Shown: one piece after another, positions 13,951 through 21,530 of the stretch
How positions within the stretch are numbered: the stretch's first letter is position 1
How the letters are laid out: every line of letters begins with the position of its first letter
Assembly: GCA_017545095.1 (NCBI GenBank)
Contig: JAFYCU010000033.1
Location: forward strand, 1 to 21,530
Reading direction: 5' to 3'
DNA: 21,530 nt
Origin: Muribaculaceae bacterium
GTDB lineage: Bacteria; Bacteroidota; Bacteroidia; Bacteroidales; Muribaculaceae
The notes under the pieces: model-generated
The model's input: the letters and a program-made list of their open reading frames with translations, nothing else
The model's database searches: none
What the model was told of the DNA's origin: nothing
Program-made: the position numbers and the translations under genes

Positions 13951-16947
13951 CTACTTCATCAGGTTCTTGTAGATGAGCGCGTGGATGTGGCTTCGTGCAC
14001 TGATGCGGGCGAAGGCGGCGTTGTTGCGCGTGGGGCTCACGCGATTGCTGAGGAAGATGTAGAACATGTCGTTCTTGGGATCGACCCAGAAGCTGGTGCC
14101 GGTGAAGCCAGTGTGTCCATAGGTCTCGGGGGTGGCTTCGGCGCAGGTGTTCGACGCATCAGGGTCGCCCACCACAGGTTTGTCGAAGCCGAGTCCTCGG
14201 TGGCTATTGGCACTCTTCTGGGTGGTGAAAGTCTCCACTGTCGAGGGTTTGTAGAACCGCACGCCACCGTAGGTGCCGCCGTTGAGCCACATCTGCAGCA
14301 GCTTGGCCAGGTCGTTGGCGTTGGAGAATAGCCCCGCATTGCCTTGCACACCGCCAGAGAAAGCCGCCAACTCGTCGTGCACATAGCCATGTATGTGCTG
14401 CCGCCGCAGGTAGGTGTCGTTCTCGGTATAGGCAATCTGGTCGCGTGGGAAACGGCTCAGCGGGCGATAGAGCGTGTGATAGGCACCCAACGGAGCAAAA
14501 ATGTAGCTGTTCACCAAGTAGTTGAGCGGCGCGTGCGACAGTCGCTGCACGGCATCGGCCAGCAAGCAGAAGTTCAGACAGCTGTACTTATAGCTCTTCT
14601 TGCCTAACGAGGCATGATAGATGCGCTGCATGATGGAGTCATAGGTCACCCGTCCGCCCCAAATGCCATCGGCGATGGCGATGTTCAGGCGGTCGGTCTG
14701 CCGAGTCGATAGGATGTCGGTGCGCAGGTGGGCGTCTTTGTGGCCGTAGGCCCCGTTCATGATTTTGATGGTGTGGTCGGCATCGGGCTGCTCGGCGATG
14801 AGGATGCCCGAATAGGTGCTCTTGTCCATCATCATCGTCCACATATTCAGCGAAGGTGGCATACCGGTCTCGTGATACAGCAGGTCGCGAAAGGTGATGT
14901 CGGCCTTGTCGGTACCACGCAGTTCGGTAATCACGCGGCTGGCTGGCTCGTCGAGCTTGAGCTTGCCGTCGTCATACATCTTCATCACCGCCGAGATGGT
15001 GCCTGTGGCCTTCGACACCGAAGCCAGGCCGTAGATGGTGCCATCATCAACAGGCACTCCGCTGCCAAAGTCGGTCTCGCCGTAATAGCGGTTGCAAATG
15101 ATTTTGCCATGCCGCCCCACCACCACCTGGCAGCCGGGGAAGGCGCGTTCACGCACGCCGAGGCGTGCCACCGAGTCGATTTGCTGCAACAGACGGTCAT
15201 TCACGCCCACCTCGCTGGGAAGCGCATAGCCCAAACGTGTGGCGGCATAGTGGTAGCCTTGCCCGGCCTTGTAGGTCTTCGAGCCGCACTTCACACTCAC
15301 CGGCAGGTTGCCTTGCGCGGCATTGCCACCAAAGATGGTCTGCACGGCAAAATCCTCGGCCAACTCGCCACCCTGATAGGTGAGCACCACAGCCTTAACG
15401 TGGCTGCTGGTAATCACTTCGGCGCATCGTTCGATGTCATAGGGCTTGCACATGAGCGTCACCACCAGGTTGTCGCAGCGTCGGGTCAGCGTGTTCAGTG
15501 CGGCGCGATTGGCGGCATCGTCGGTGCACAAGGCCACCAGCACCACGTTGTAGCGCCCGTCATTGATTTTCTGCGCAAGAGCCGAAGCACTCTCGCCCGA
15601 CTTGAGGTTGTACTTGGTCACGGAGGCATAGTCATCGGCACGGTCGTGGAACATCGCTTTCACGCCTTTATCCCCGCCCAGGGTCACCACGGCGATGCGG
15701 CGGCTCTGCAGGTTGGCGATGGGCAGGAAATGCTTGTGATTCTTCATCACCGTCACCGAGCTGGCCACCAACTGACGGTTTACGGCCTGCGCCTGCCCGC
15801 CGTTGACGGTGGCGGCAAGGCCGTTCTCGGCCACGCGCTGAGGCTTGGAAAGCCCGAGCGCATATTTGTAACGCAGCACTTTGCGGCAGCGGTCGTCGAT
15901 GTCGCGCTGCGTGAGTTTGCCTTGTTTCACTGCCTGCATCACAGCCTGCACTTCGGCATCGGCATTGGCGGGCATGAGCAGCACATCGTTGCCGGCCAGC
16001 AGGGCGTTGACACATGGCGAACCGCTCACACCAATCTTTGCCCCGGCCATGCCCAAGGCATCGGTGAACACCAGCCCCTCAAACCCCATGTGCTGCTTGA
16101 GCAATTCGTTGACACATCGAGCCGACATGGTGGTAGGTCTTCCACTCGGTTCTATGGCCGGCACGTTGAGGTGGGCAGTGAGGATGCCGCCCAGACCAGC
16201 ATTGATGTAGTTGCGGAATGGCACCAGTTCGCAGGTGTTGATTTCACGCATCTGCTTGTTGATGAGCGGCAGCGTCTTGTGCGAGTCCTCCACACTGGAT
16301 CCATGGCCGGGGAAGTGCTTCCCCACCGAGAGCACACCGCCGTCCTCGAGTCCGCGAGCATAGGCAATGGCATGACGCGAAACCAGCTCAGGGCTCTCGC
16401 CAAAGGAACGCGTGCCAATCACCGGATTGCGCGGGTCATCGTTCACATCGAGCACCGGCGCGAAGTTGACGTGAATGCCCGCACGACGGCACTGGCGAGC
16501 CACCTCACGGCCATACTGATACAGCACTCGGTCATCGTCGATGGCTCCAAGCACCAGGTTGCGCGGATAGCACAGTGTGCCCTGCACACGCATGGCAAGT
16601 CCCCACTCACCATCGATGGTCATCAGCAGCGGCACCGTGGCCAGCGACTGCGCATAGTTGGCGATGGTGGCCAACTCATGCATCGAGCACTCGTTGTAGA
16701 TGAGTCCGCCCACGCGGTTCTCCTCCACATAGCGCTTGACAAGTGCACGCGTGGGAGCATCGTCCTTGGGATCCACAGCCATCACCACAAGCTGGGCCAC
16801 GCGCTGCTCAGGGGTCATCCCACGCAACTGTGCCTCGACCCAACTCTCCATCGCTTTCTGGTCCACATGATTGAACATCACGGGCTTCATGGCCATCGAC
16901 ACCAAGCCCATAACAGCCGCCACAGCGGCCAAGCATATGCGTTTCAT
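13951..16947 (-). CDS. Glycoside hydrolase family 3 N-acetylglucosaminidase fused to a beta-lactamase-type serine hydrolase
   Basis: Predicted exported two-enzyme protein of 998 residues. A signal peptide lies at about 1-20. Residues about 35-365 are a GH3 barrel of the NagZ type: KHFPGHG at 210-216, the Asp-His pair in DSH at 221-223, and nucleophile Asp296 in VFTDALGM. This type removes terminal N-acetylglucosamine, often from peptidoglycan fragments. Residues about 395-560 form the GH3 C-terminal sandwich domain. Residues about 580-998 are a class-C beta-lactamase/esterase-like domain with SVSK at 643-646, a Tyr motif YSC at 788-790 and HTG at 945-947. The third residue of the Tyr motif is Cys where Asn or Asp is usual. 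Last gene of an apparent operon, 53 bases after the AGCS symporter gene; a periplasmic cell-wall turnover role is inferred. Confidence 0.92.
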   Translation of the reverse strand: MKRICLAAVAAVMGLVSMAMKPVMFNHVDQKAMESWVEAQLRGMTPEQRVAQLVVMAVDPKDDAPTRALVKRYVEENRVGGLIYNECSMHELATIANYAQSLATVPLLMTIDGEWGLAMRVQGTLCYPRNLVLGAIDDDRVLYQYGREVARQCRRAGIHVNFAPVLDVNDDPRNPVIGTRSFGESPELVSRHAIAYARGLEDGGVLSVGKHFPGHGSSVEDSHKTLPLINKQMREINTCELVPFRNYINAGLGGILTAHLNVPAIEPSGRPTTMSARCVNELLKQHMGFEGLVFTDALGMAGAKIGVSGSPCVNALLAGNDVLLMPANADAEVQAVMQAVKQGKLTQRDIDDRCRKVLRYKYALGLSKPQRVAENGLAATVNGGQAQAVNRQLVASSVTVMKNHKHFLPIANLQSRRIAVVTLGGDKGVKAMFHDRADDYASVTKYNLKSGESASALAQKINDGRYNVVLVALCTDDAANRAALNTLTRRCDNLVVTLMCKPYDIERCAEVITSSHVKAVVLTYQGGELAEDFAVQTIFGGNAAQGNLPVSVKCGSKTYKAGQGYHYAATRLGYALPSEVGVNDRLLQQIDSVARLGVRERAFPGCQVVVGRHGKIICNRYYGETDFGSGVPVDDGTIYGLASVSKATGTISAVMKMYDDGKLKLDEPASRVITELRGTDKADITFRDLLYHETGMPPSLNMWTMMMDKSTYSGILIAEQPDADHTIKIMNGAYGHKDAHLRTDILSTRQTDRLNIAIADGIWGGRVTYDSIMQRIYHASLGKKSYKYSCLNFCLLADAVQRLSHAPLNYLVNSYIFAPLGAYHTLYRPLSRFPRDQIAYTENDTYLRRQHIHGYVHDELAAFSGGVQGNAGLFSNANDLAKLLQMWLNGGTYGGVRFYKPSTVETFTTQKSANSHRGLGFDKPVVGDPDASNTCAEATPETYGHTGFTGTSFWVDPKNDMFYIFLSNRVSPTRNNAAFARISARSHIHALIYKNLMK

Positions 16948-17000
16948 CGTTCTTTGGTTATTATATTCATGTAAAATCTGAAAAAACAGATACTTAACCC

Positions 17001-18392
17001 TTATTCACCAACCTTTAATTCCTTGTCCTCATCCGCTTTCCATGCATCATCGGTCATCGTGTCGTCGAGGCGGTGCTCCCACAGATAATGCCGCGTCTCC
17101 TTCACGAGTATGCCGCTTAGCAGGAGCAGCGACACCAGGTTAGGGATAGCCATCAGCGCATTCATGCAGTCAGCGGCGTTCCACACCACTGCCAGATTGA
17201 TGACGCTCCCAACAAACACCATGATGATATATAGCACACGGTAGGCCTGTTTCCACCGCCTACCCTTCAGGTATTCAACAGCCATCTCACCATAGTAGCA
17301 CCATCCCAGAATAGTGCTGAAAGCAAAGGTTGCCAACCCACAGAGCAGGAAGGGGCGGCCCACCATGGGGATATGGCTGAAAGCCGCCTTGGTGAGTGCG
17401 GCTCCGTCGCTGAAATTCACGTCGTGGTGCGCAAGCACACTGCTCACAATCACCAAGCCAGTCATGGCGCAAATCACCACAGTGTCCCAGAATGTGCCAG
17501 TCGACGACACCAAGGCCTGACGCACAGGATTGCGCGTCTGCGCCGCAGCAGCCACAATGGGCGCCGATCCCAGACCCGACTCGTTGCTGAACAGGCCGCG
17601 GGCTATGCCGTAGCGCGCCGCCATCAACACCGAACCGCCCACGAAACCGCCACCAGCAGCCGCAGGGTTGAACGCCGACTCAACAATCAGTTTCAACGCC
17701 GGCCACAAGTAAGCACCGTTGAGCACCAACAGATAGAGGCACCCCAGCACATAGAACAGGGCCATGAACGGCACCAACGCGCTGCACACGCGGGCAATGC
17801 TCCGCACACCGCCAATCACCACCACTGCCGTGAGCACCGCCGTGACAATGCCCACCCACATGGGCGACAGCGCGTAGCTGTCTTTGCAAATGGTGCTGAT
17901 GGCATTGGCCTGCACCGACGCTCCGATGCCTAACGACGCACACGCCGTGAACACGGCAAACAGCACCGCCAACCATTTCATGTTCAACCCGCGCTCCAGC
18001 GCATACATCGGGCCACCAAGCATCGAGCCGTCGGACTGTCGAACACGGTATTTGATGGCGAGCAAGCCTTCGGAATACTTCGTGGCCATGCCAAACACGC
18101 CCGTCAACCAGCACCACAGCACCGCACCCGGGCCTCCCAGCGCCACAGCGGTGGCCACGCCGATGATGTTGCCCGTGCCGATGGTGGCTGCTAACGCTGT
18201 GGCCAACGCACCAAACTGCGACACGTCGCCACGCGAACCGCTGTCGCTGGTCAACGACAGACGCATGGCCGTGAACAAGTGGCGCTGCGGAAAACGCAAA
18301 CGCACCGTCAGGTAGATATGGGTGCCTATCAGAAGTATAATCATCGGCCAACCCCACAGGTAACCGCTCAGTGTTTCAAAGAATTGCTCCAT
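17001..18392 (-). CDS. Sodium:alanine/glycine symporter (AGCS family)
   Basis: Imports small neutral amino acids, usually alanine or glycine, with Na+ across the cytoplasmic membrane. The protein has 463 residues from the ATG at 18392, and about 10-11 hydrophobic helices are visible. The family signature ATALAATIGTGNIIGVATA lies near residues 64-82, with GGPGAVLWCW following and GLFSNESGLGSAPIVAAAA in the middle. A TTG seven codons upstream is possible but offers nothing extra. It sits 106 bases after the long LptF/LptG gene and 53 before the GH3 gene, all on one strand. Alanine released from wall peptides is a plausible but unproven substrate source. Confidence 0.92.
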   Translation of the reverse strand: MEQFFETLSGYLWGWPMIILLIGTHIYLTVRLRFPQRHLFTAMRLSLTSDSGSRGDVSQFGALATALAATIGTGNIIGVATAVALGGPGAVLWCWLTGVFGMATKYSEGLLAIKYRVRQSDGSMLGGPMYALERGLNMKWLAVLFAVFTACASLGIGASVQANAISTICKDSYALSPMWVGIVTAVLTAVVVIGGVRSIARVCSALVPFMALFYVLGCLYLLVLNGAYLWPALKLIVESAFNPAAAGGGFVGGSVLMAARYGIARGLFSNESGLGSAPIVAAAAQTRNPVRQALVSSTGTFWDTVVICAMTGLVIVSSVLAHHDVNFSDGAALTKAAFSHIPMVGRPFLLCGLATFAFSTILGWCYYGEMAVEYLKGRRWKQAYRVLYIIMVFVGSVINLAVVWNAADCMNALMAIPNLVSLLLLSGILVKETRHYLWEHRLDDTMTDDAWKADEDKELKVGE

Positions 18393-18413
18393 AGTTTCAT
18401 TATTAAGACCCAA

Positions 18414-18498
18414 GATGCGAGATGCGCCAGTCGTCAGCGGTTGCGTATGCTGCGGCCGCCGCAGCCCACTAGTCCCTTAGTCCTTATCACATAATCAC
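18414..18498. repeat. Low-complexity spacer with a perfect GC-rich hairpin
   Basis: GCTGCGG at 18449-18455 and CCGCAGC at 18459-18465 form seven perfect pairs with a three-base loop. Beside it the minus strand runs through related short words (GATAAG, GACTAAG, GACTAG). No T-run follows on either strand. Confidence 0.4.
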
Positions 18499-20472
18499 TT
18501 ATCCCTTTTTACTTAACACATAGTCACTTGCGCCCCCCTCATATTCCATGTCGCGGGTGTAATTGCCTTGCAGAATGGCGACGAGTTGTTCACTCACTGT
18601 GATCACCGCCGCAATGTCGCGCCGCAGATTGCGCTGATGGCGCACGGCCACCAGGTAGAACGGCACACTCAGCGGCACAACAGCCGCCAGGGCGGTGCCA
18701 ACGCGGGCATTATCGGTGAGATGATAGGTGAGCAGCTGGCGAATCACGGGATAGTCCATCGCCTTGCCCAGCACCATTTGGTCGCGGGAGTTCGACAGGT
18801 ATTCCACGAGTTGGTCAACCTGGCGAGCCAGAGCAGCGATGGCCGTCTTGTCGTAACCTTGACGGAAGTATTCCATAAACCCTTGCCGACCGGGATAACG
18901 GTCAAGAAACGCCTGGCACTCGCGCTGCAAATCCTGTGCCTGCGCCACGGCGTGAGCAGTGTCCACCTCGTTAATCACCACTTCCTTCACCTCAAGTTTG
19001 CGCGTCTGGTGCAGGCCTCCGAACCGGCGCAACGCGTTCATCCACGCATCGGGGTTGAACACCGCCGAGTCGCCCACAGCTTTCTTTGTCAGGAACACAC
19101 CCAGCGGCAACAGCACCGCCGAGCTGAGCCAGATGCCCTGCCACACGGGCCAGCGGCCGTCGCGGGCGAGTTTGTAGCCCATGTTGTCGATAATATAGTA
19201 GAAAATGAACAGCAGCACAGATATCACTACCGGCATACCCAGACCGCCCTTGCGGATGATGGCACCCAGCGGAGCTCCGATGAAGAAGAATATCAGGCAG
19301 GCCAGCGACAAGGTGAACTTCTTGTGCATCTCAATGCCGTGGCGGCGAATCACGAACTGGTCGTCGTTGAGCGTGTAACCCCTGAAGGCGTTGTCCTGCT
19401 GAGCACCGGTGGCCAACCGGATGGCACCCTCGGTCACGGCATAGCGCATCGTGGGCGTGAGCGACTGCATCAGCGAGTCGAAGTCGATGGGCCGAGCCAT
19501 CTGCACCTCTCGCACCATCTCCACCACGCGCACGGCACCGTCCTTCACCGTCACACGCCTCGTGGGCACACCCACCATGGGGATGGCGTGCAGCTCCTGA
19601 CTGATGCTCGCCCCGGTGCTGTCTACACGCTGCTGCACCGAGTCGATGGTGTGACGCAGCTCGGTGATGTTCTTGCCCACATATTGCTGGCGCATCGCAT
19701 CATCGTCCATGCGCGTGAAGTTGTCGTCGTAGGGGATGAGAATCTCCTTGTCGTGAAAACTCTCGCGACGATACAGGTTCTGCCCCATCTGCGCGTTGCC
19801 GCCGCTGCTCATGTTCTCATACCAGTTGCCCTGATACAGGTTCAGCACCAAGTGCTGCCGGTCGGGCGTGAAGCTCAAGCTGCCCGAATCGGCGGCCACG
19901 ATGCGCGGACTCGACGTGCCACCGCTCACATCGTAAATGAGCAGGTTGTAAAGCTTGTTCGAGTCTTTGGCCTTACGTTTCACGTAGAGATTGTAGCCAG
20001 GTATCTGCGTATAGACAGTGCCCTCGGGAATGTCGAGCGTGGGTGACTTCTGACGCATCGAAAACAGCAGCGTCCACATCTTCACCTGCGAATGAGGCAA
20101 CACATTGTTCTGGAAGAAGAACGCCCCCACGGCCACACCGGCGAGCAGCACGATGAGCGGAGCCATCACCTTCACCAGCGAGATGCCGCTCGATTTCATC
20201 GCCGTGAGCTCCACATGCTCGCCCAGGTTGCCAAACGTCATCAGCGATGCCAGCAAGATGGCCAGCGGCAACGCCAATGGAACCATCGTGAGCGCGGCAT
20301 AGAAAAACAGCTCCGCAACCACGTCGATGCTCAAGCCCTTTCCCACAAGCTCGTCGATGTAACGCCACAGGAACTGCATCATCACAATGAACAAGCAGAT
20401 CACGAAGGTCATCATGAACAGCGGCAAAAAGGTCTTGAGCATAAATATGTAGAGTTTCTTCACTCGCATCAT
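18499..20472 (-). CDS. LptF/LptG family permease, long form with C-terminal extension
   Basis: Second membrane subunit of the lipopolysaccharide exporter. It has 657 residues, nearly twice the 360 of the E. coli proteins. Helices lie near 10-35, 52-80 and 100-122, with the LptB-facing motif ELTAMKSSGIS near 87-97. A large periplasmic domain follows to about 380, with a polar insert near 230-330. Three more helices lie near 385-465, and a further 190 residues include one strongly hydrophobic stretch (VGTALAAVVPLSVPFYLVAV). I place the start at the tandem ATGs 20472/20469; the TTG at 20496 falls at the predicted transcription start. First gene of the likely operon with the symporter and GH3 genes. 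Confidence 0.9.
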   Translation of the reverse strand: MMRVKKLYIFMLKTFLPLFMMTFVICLFIVMMQFLWRYIDELVGKGLSIDVVAELFFYAALTMVPLALPLAILLASLMTFGNLGEHVELTAMKSSGISLVKVMAPLIVLLAGVAVGAFFFQNNVLPHSQVKMWTLLFSMRQKSPTLDIPEGTVYTQIPGYNLYVKRKAKDSNKLYNLLIYDVSGGTSSPRIVAADSGSLSFTPDRQHLVLNLYQGNWYENMSSGGNAQMGQNLYRRESFHDKEILIPYDDNFTRMDDDAMRQQYVGKNITELRHTIDSVQQRVDSTGASISQELHAIPMVGVPTRRVTVKDGAVRVVEMVREVQMARPIDFDSLMQSLTPTMRYAVTEGAIRLATGAQQDNAFRGYTLNDDQFVIRRHGIEMHKKFTLSLACLIFFFIGAPLGAIIRKGGLGMPVVISVLLFIFYYIIDNMGYKLARDGRWPVWQGIWLSSAVLLPLGVFLTKKAVGDSAVFNPDAWMNALRRFGGLHQTRKLEVKEVVINEVDTAHAVAQAQDLQRECQAFLDRYPGRQGFMEYFRQGYDKTAIAALARQVDQLVEYLSNSRDQMVLGKAMDYPVIRQLLTYHLTDNARVGTALAAVVPLSVPFYLVAVRHQRNLRRDIAAVITVSEQLVAILQGNYTRDMEYEGGASDYVLSKKG

Positions 20473-20499
20473 CGTCGCCCTATTTTTCGCTAACAAATT

Positions 20500-20508
20500 G
20501 CAAATTTA
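20500..20508 (-). promoter_or_regulatory. Promoter (-7 element) of the LptF/LptG-symporter-GH3 operon
   Basis: Minus strand reads TAAATTTGC, an exact TAnnTTTG match, about 30 bases before the ATG. The -33 element is not clear. Confidence 0.6.
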
Positions 20509-20510
20509 CG

Positions 20511-20890
20511 AAAAAACCAACTACCGCCCCTCATCACAGGCCGAGAATTAACAATAAATAATGCGACAGTGCTTTGCCGTAATTATTCAGTCGAATGGAG
20601 GAAACTGAATTATTCGAAGGTGTATCAGAAGTATGGTAACGCTGTCGGAATTGCACAGAGGGCAAATCACGCCATCCACGTCTTGTGTTATGGAATCAAT
20701 ATTCCACAGTATTGATACAGCTTCGGTTACCCACACACGCTATCAATAAGCACATTTTTGGCTATTAGCGGATAATCATGCACTTTAAAACTTTCGCTGA
20801 ATAGTTACGAATTGCCGCCCCAAACACTTTCACACTCACATAAAAACACTGGTCGCTTAATCTTGTCTTGGTGGTGTGAGAAATAATTTG
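20511..20890. other. Gene-poor AT-rich gap with inverted repeats and a possible coding relic
   Basis: No intact gene. Inverted repeats are visible: ATTCAGT with ACTGAAT around 20587-20612, GGAAT with ATTCC around 20691-20704, and ATCAATA with TATTGAT around 20695-20716, with another ATCAATA near 20730. One frame without an ATG is open up to the TGA at 20713-20715, ending in a stretch with VYQKYGNAVGIAQRANHAI. It resembles no family I can name and may be chance or a decayed gene. Base composition is clearly more AT-rich than the flanking genes. Confidence 0.45.
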
Positions 20891-20898
20891 TAAATTTG
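20867..20898 (+). promoter_or_regulatory. Promoter of the terminal AAA ATPase gene
   Basis: CTTG at 20867-20870 (one mismatch to TTTG), a 20-base spacer, then TAAATTTG at 20891-20898, an exact -7 match. The ATG follows 27 bases later. Confidence 0.7.
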
Positions 20899-20924
20899 CA
20901 GCGAATTATTGGCAATCAACAATC

Positions 20925-21530
20925 ATGGAACGCTTCTTCAACACCGCCGGACCCAATATTCCAGCAGACAACTATACGTTCGACCCCTTGAGCCGATTCG
21001 ACCTTGAGGAGGTGCTGACGCTTATCCGCCAGAAGCGCTATTTTGTGCTGCACGCTCCTCGGCAAACGGGTAAGACCTCGTGCATGCTCGCCCTGCGCGA
21101 CTACCTGAACGCACATGGCGACTATATTGCCGTCTATGCCAACGTGGAAGGCGGTCAGGCTTCGCGCAACGATGTGGAAAGTGTCATTCGAGGCACAATC
21201 GCAATCATAGCACGGCGCACCGACCTTGTGCTTGGCAACGAGATGGCAACCAGCGTCCGCCTCAGCGTGGCCCAAGAAGACAAGTCTTCGGCTCTGACAA
21301 TGTTCTTGTCCAAGCTGTCAACAACTTTGCCGAAACCGTTGGTGCTATTCATCGATGAAATCGACTCGCTGGTGGGCGACTCGTTGGTGAGCGTACTTCG
21401 GCAGCTGCGGGCAGGCTATGACGACCGCCCGGCACATTTCCCGCAGAGCATCGTGCTTTGTGGGGTGCGCGACGTGCGCGACTACCGCATACACACCTCC
21501 ACCGGCGAAATCATCACCGGAGGCTCGGCG
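20925..21530 (+). CDS. AAA-like ATPase, N-terminal 202 residues (runs off window)
   Basis: P-loop ATPase of unknown function, a kind I recall as frequent in Bacteroidales genomes. It starts MERFFNTAGPNIPADNYTFD, which I recall as the hallmark of this group. Walker A is APRQTGKT at 44-51 and Walker B is LVLFIDE at 139-145, with Asp144 and Glu145. Residues 176-187 (IVLCGVRDVRDY) look like a sensor-1 strand followed by arginines. The frame is open to the window end, so the C-terminal half is missing. Related proteins in this group often carry a C-terminal PD-(D/E)XK-like nuclease domain; whether this one does cannot be seen. No partner gene is visible in the window. Confidence 0.85.
   Translation, partial: MERFFNTAGPNIPADNYTFDPLSRFDLEEVLTLIRQKRYFVLHAPRQTGKTSCMLALRDYLNAHGDYIAVYANVEGGQASRNDVESVIRGTIAIIARRTDLVLGNEMATSVRLSVAQEDKSSALTMFLSKLSTTLPKPLVLFIDEIDSLVGDSLVSVLRQLRAGYDDRPAHFPQSIVLCGVRDVRDYRIHTSTGEIITGGSA

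Noticed and set aside
14728..16974. Very long open frame (748 codons) on the plus strand opposite the GH3 fusion
   Set aside because: It is a His/Gln/Arg-rich shadow of the real minus-strand gene, caused by high-GC third codon positions. It has no recognisable motif, while the minus frame shows complete GH3 and serine-hydrolase motifs.
16976..16991. Terminator between symporter and GH3 genes
   Set aside because: Only five base pairs with an A/T loop and a weak T-run; too poor to separate the two genes.
18568..20046. Open frame of 492 codons on the plus strand
   Set aside because: Shadow of the long LptF/LptG gene; biased composition and no domain.
20473..20496. TTG start of the long LptF/LptG gene
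   Set aside because: It coincides with the expected transcription start after TAAATTTGC; ATG 20472 or 20469 fits better.

Overview
The window looks like chromosomal DNA of a gut-type Bacteroidales bacterium, perhaps Muribaculaceae- or Prevotella-like; the family-level placement is a guess. The reasons are repeated TAnnTTTG promoter elements in front of genes, mostly absent Shine-Dalgarno sites, a membrane pyrophosphatase and uridine kinase of the Bacteroides type, a secreted protein with a type IX secretion-like C-terminus, and high-GC coding DNA with AT-rich gaps. It is mostly housekeeping sequence. I see no phage, insertion sequence, CRISPR array, tRNA or rRNA.

Layout. 1-1400 (-): 5' part of a membrane ion-pumping pyrophosphatase (hppA). 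1689-3380 (-): secreted beta-propeller-like protein with its own terminator. 3663-6234 (+): murI, then the tight udk-lptB pair. 6231-8572 (-): tgt followed by an LptF/LptG permease, whose stop codon overlaps the lptB stop. 8725-10838 (-): low-molecular-weight tyrosine phosphatase translationally coupled to a secreted C69 dipeptidase. 11075-12703 (+): rpsF-rpsR-rplI operon with terminator, then a small Dabb-domain gene. 12740-13795 (-): Rpn/PD-(D/E)XK protein with a heptad-repeat coiled coil. 13951-20472 (-): apparent operon of a long LptF/LptG permease, an AGCS sodium:amino-acid symporter and a GH3 N-acetylglucosaminidase/serine hydrolase fusion. 20925-end (+): 5' part of an AAA-type ATPase behind a gene-poor 450-bp gap.

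Functional links. LptB plus two LptF/LptG-family subunits are the inner-membrane parts of the lipopolysaccharide export pump. MurI (D-glutamate) and the GH3 enzyme (muropeptide or chitobiose trimming) touch cell-wall synthesis and turnover; the dipeptidase and AGCS transporter fit peptide and amino-acid use. The most interesting regulatory signal is a strong Shine-Dalgarno sequence in front of rpsR, in a lineage where such sites are rare. It matches the proposed autoregulation of bS18 through the sequestered anti-SD. No new multi-gene system is evident; the less explained items are an orphan terminator before murI, the Tgt lacking its zinc cysteines, and the gap before the terminal ATPase.
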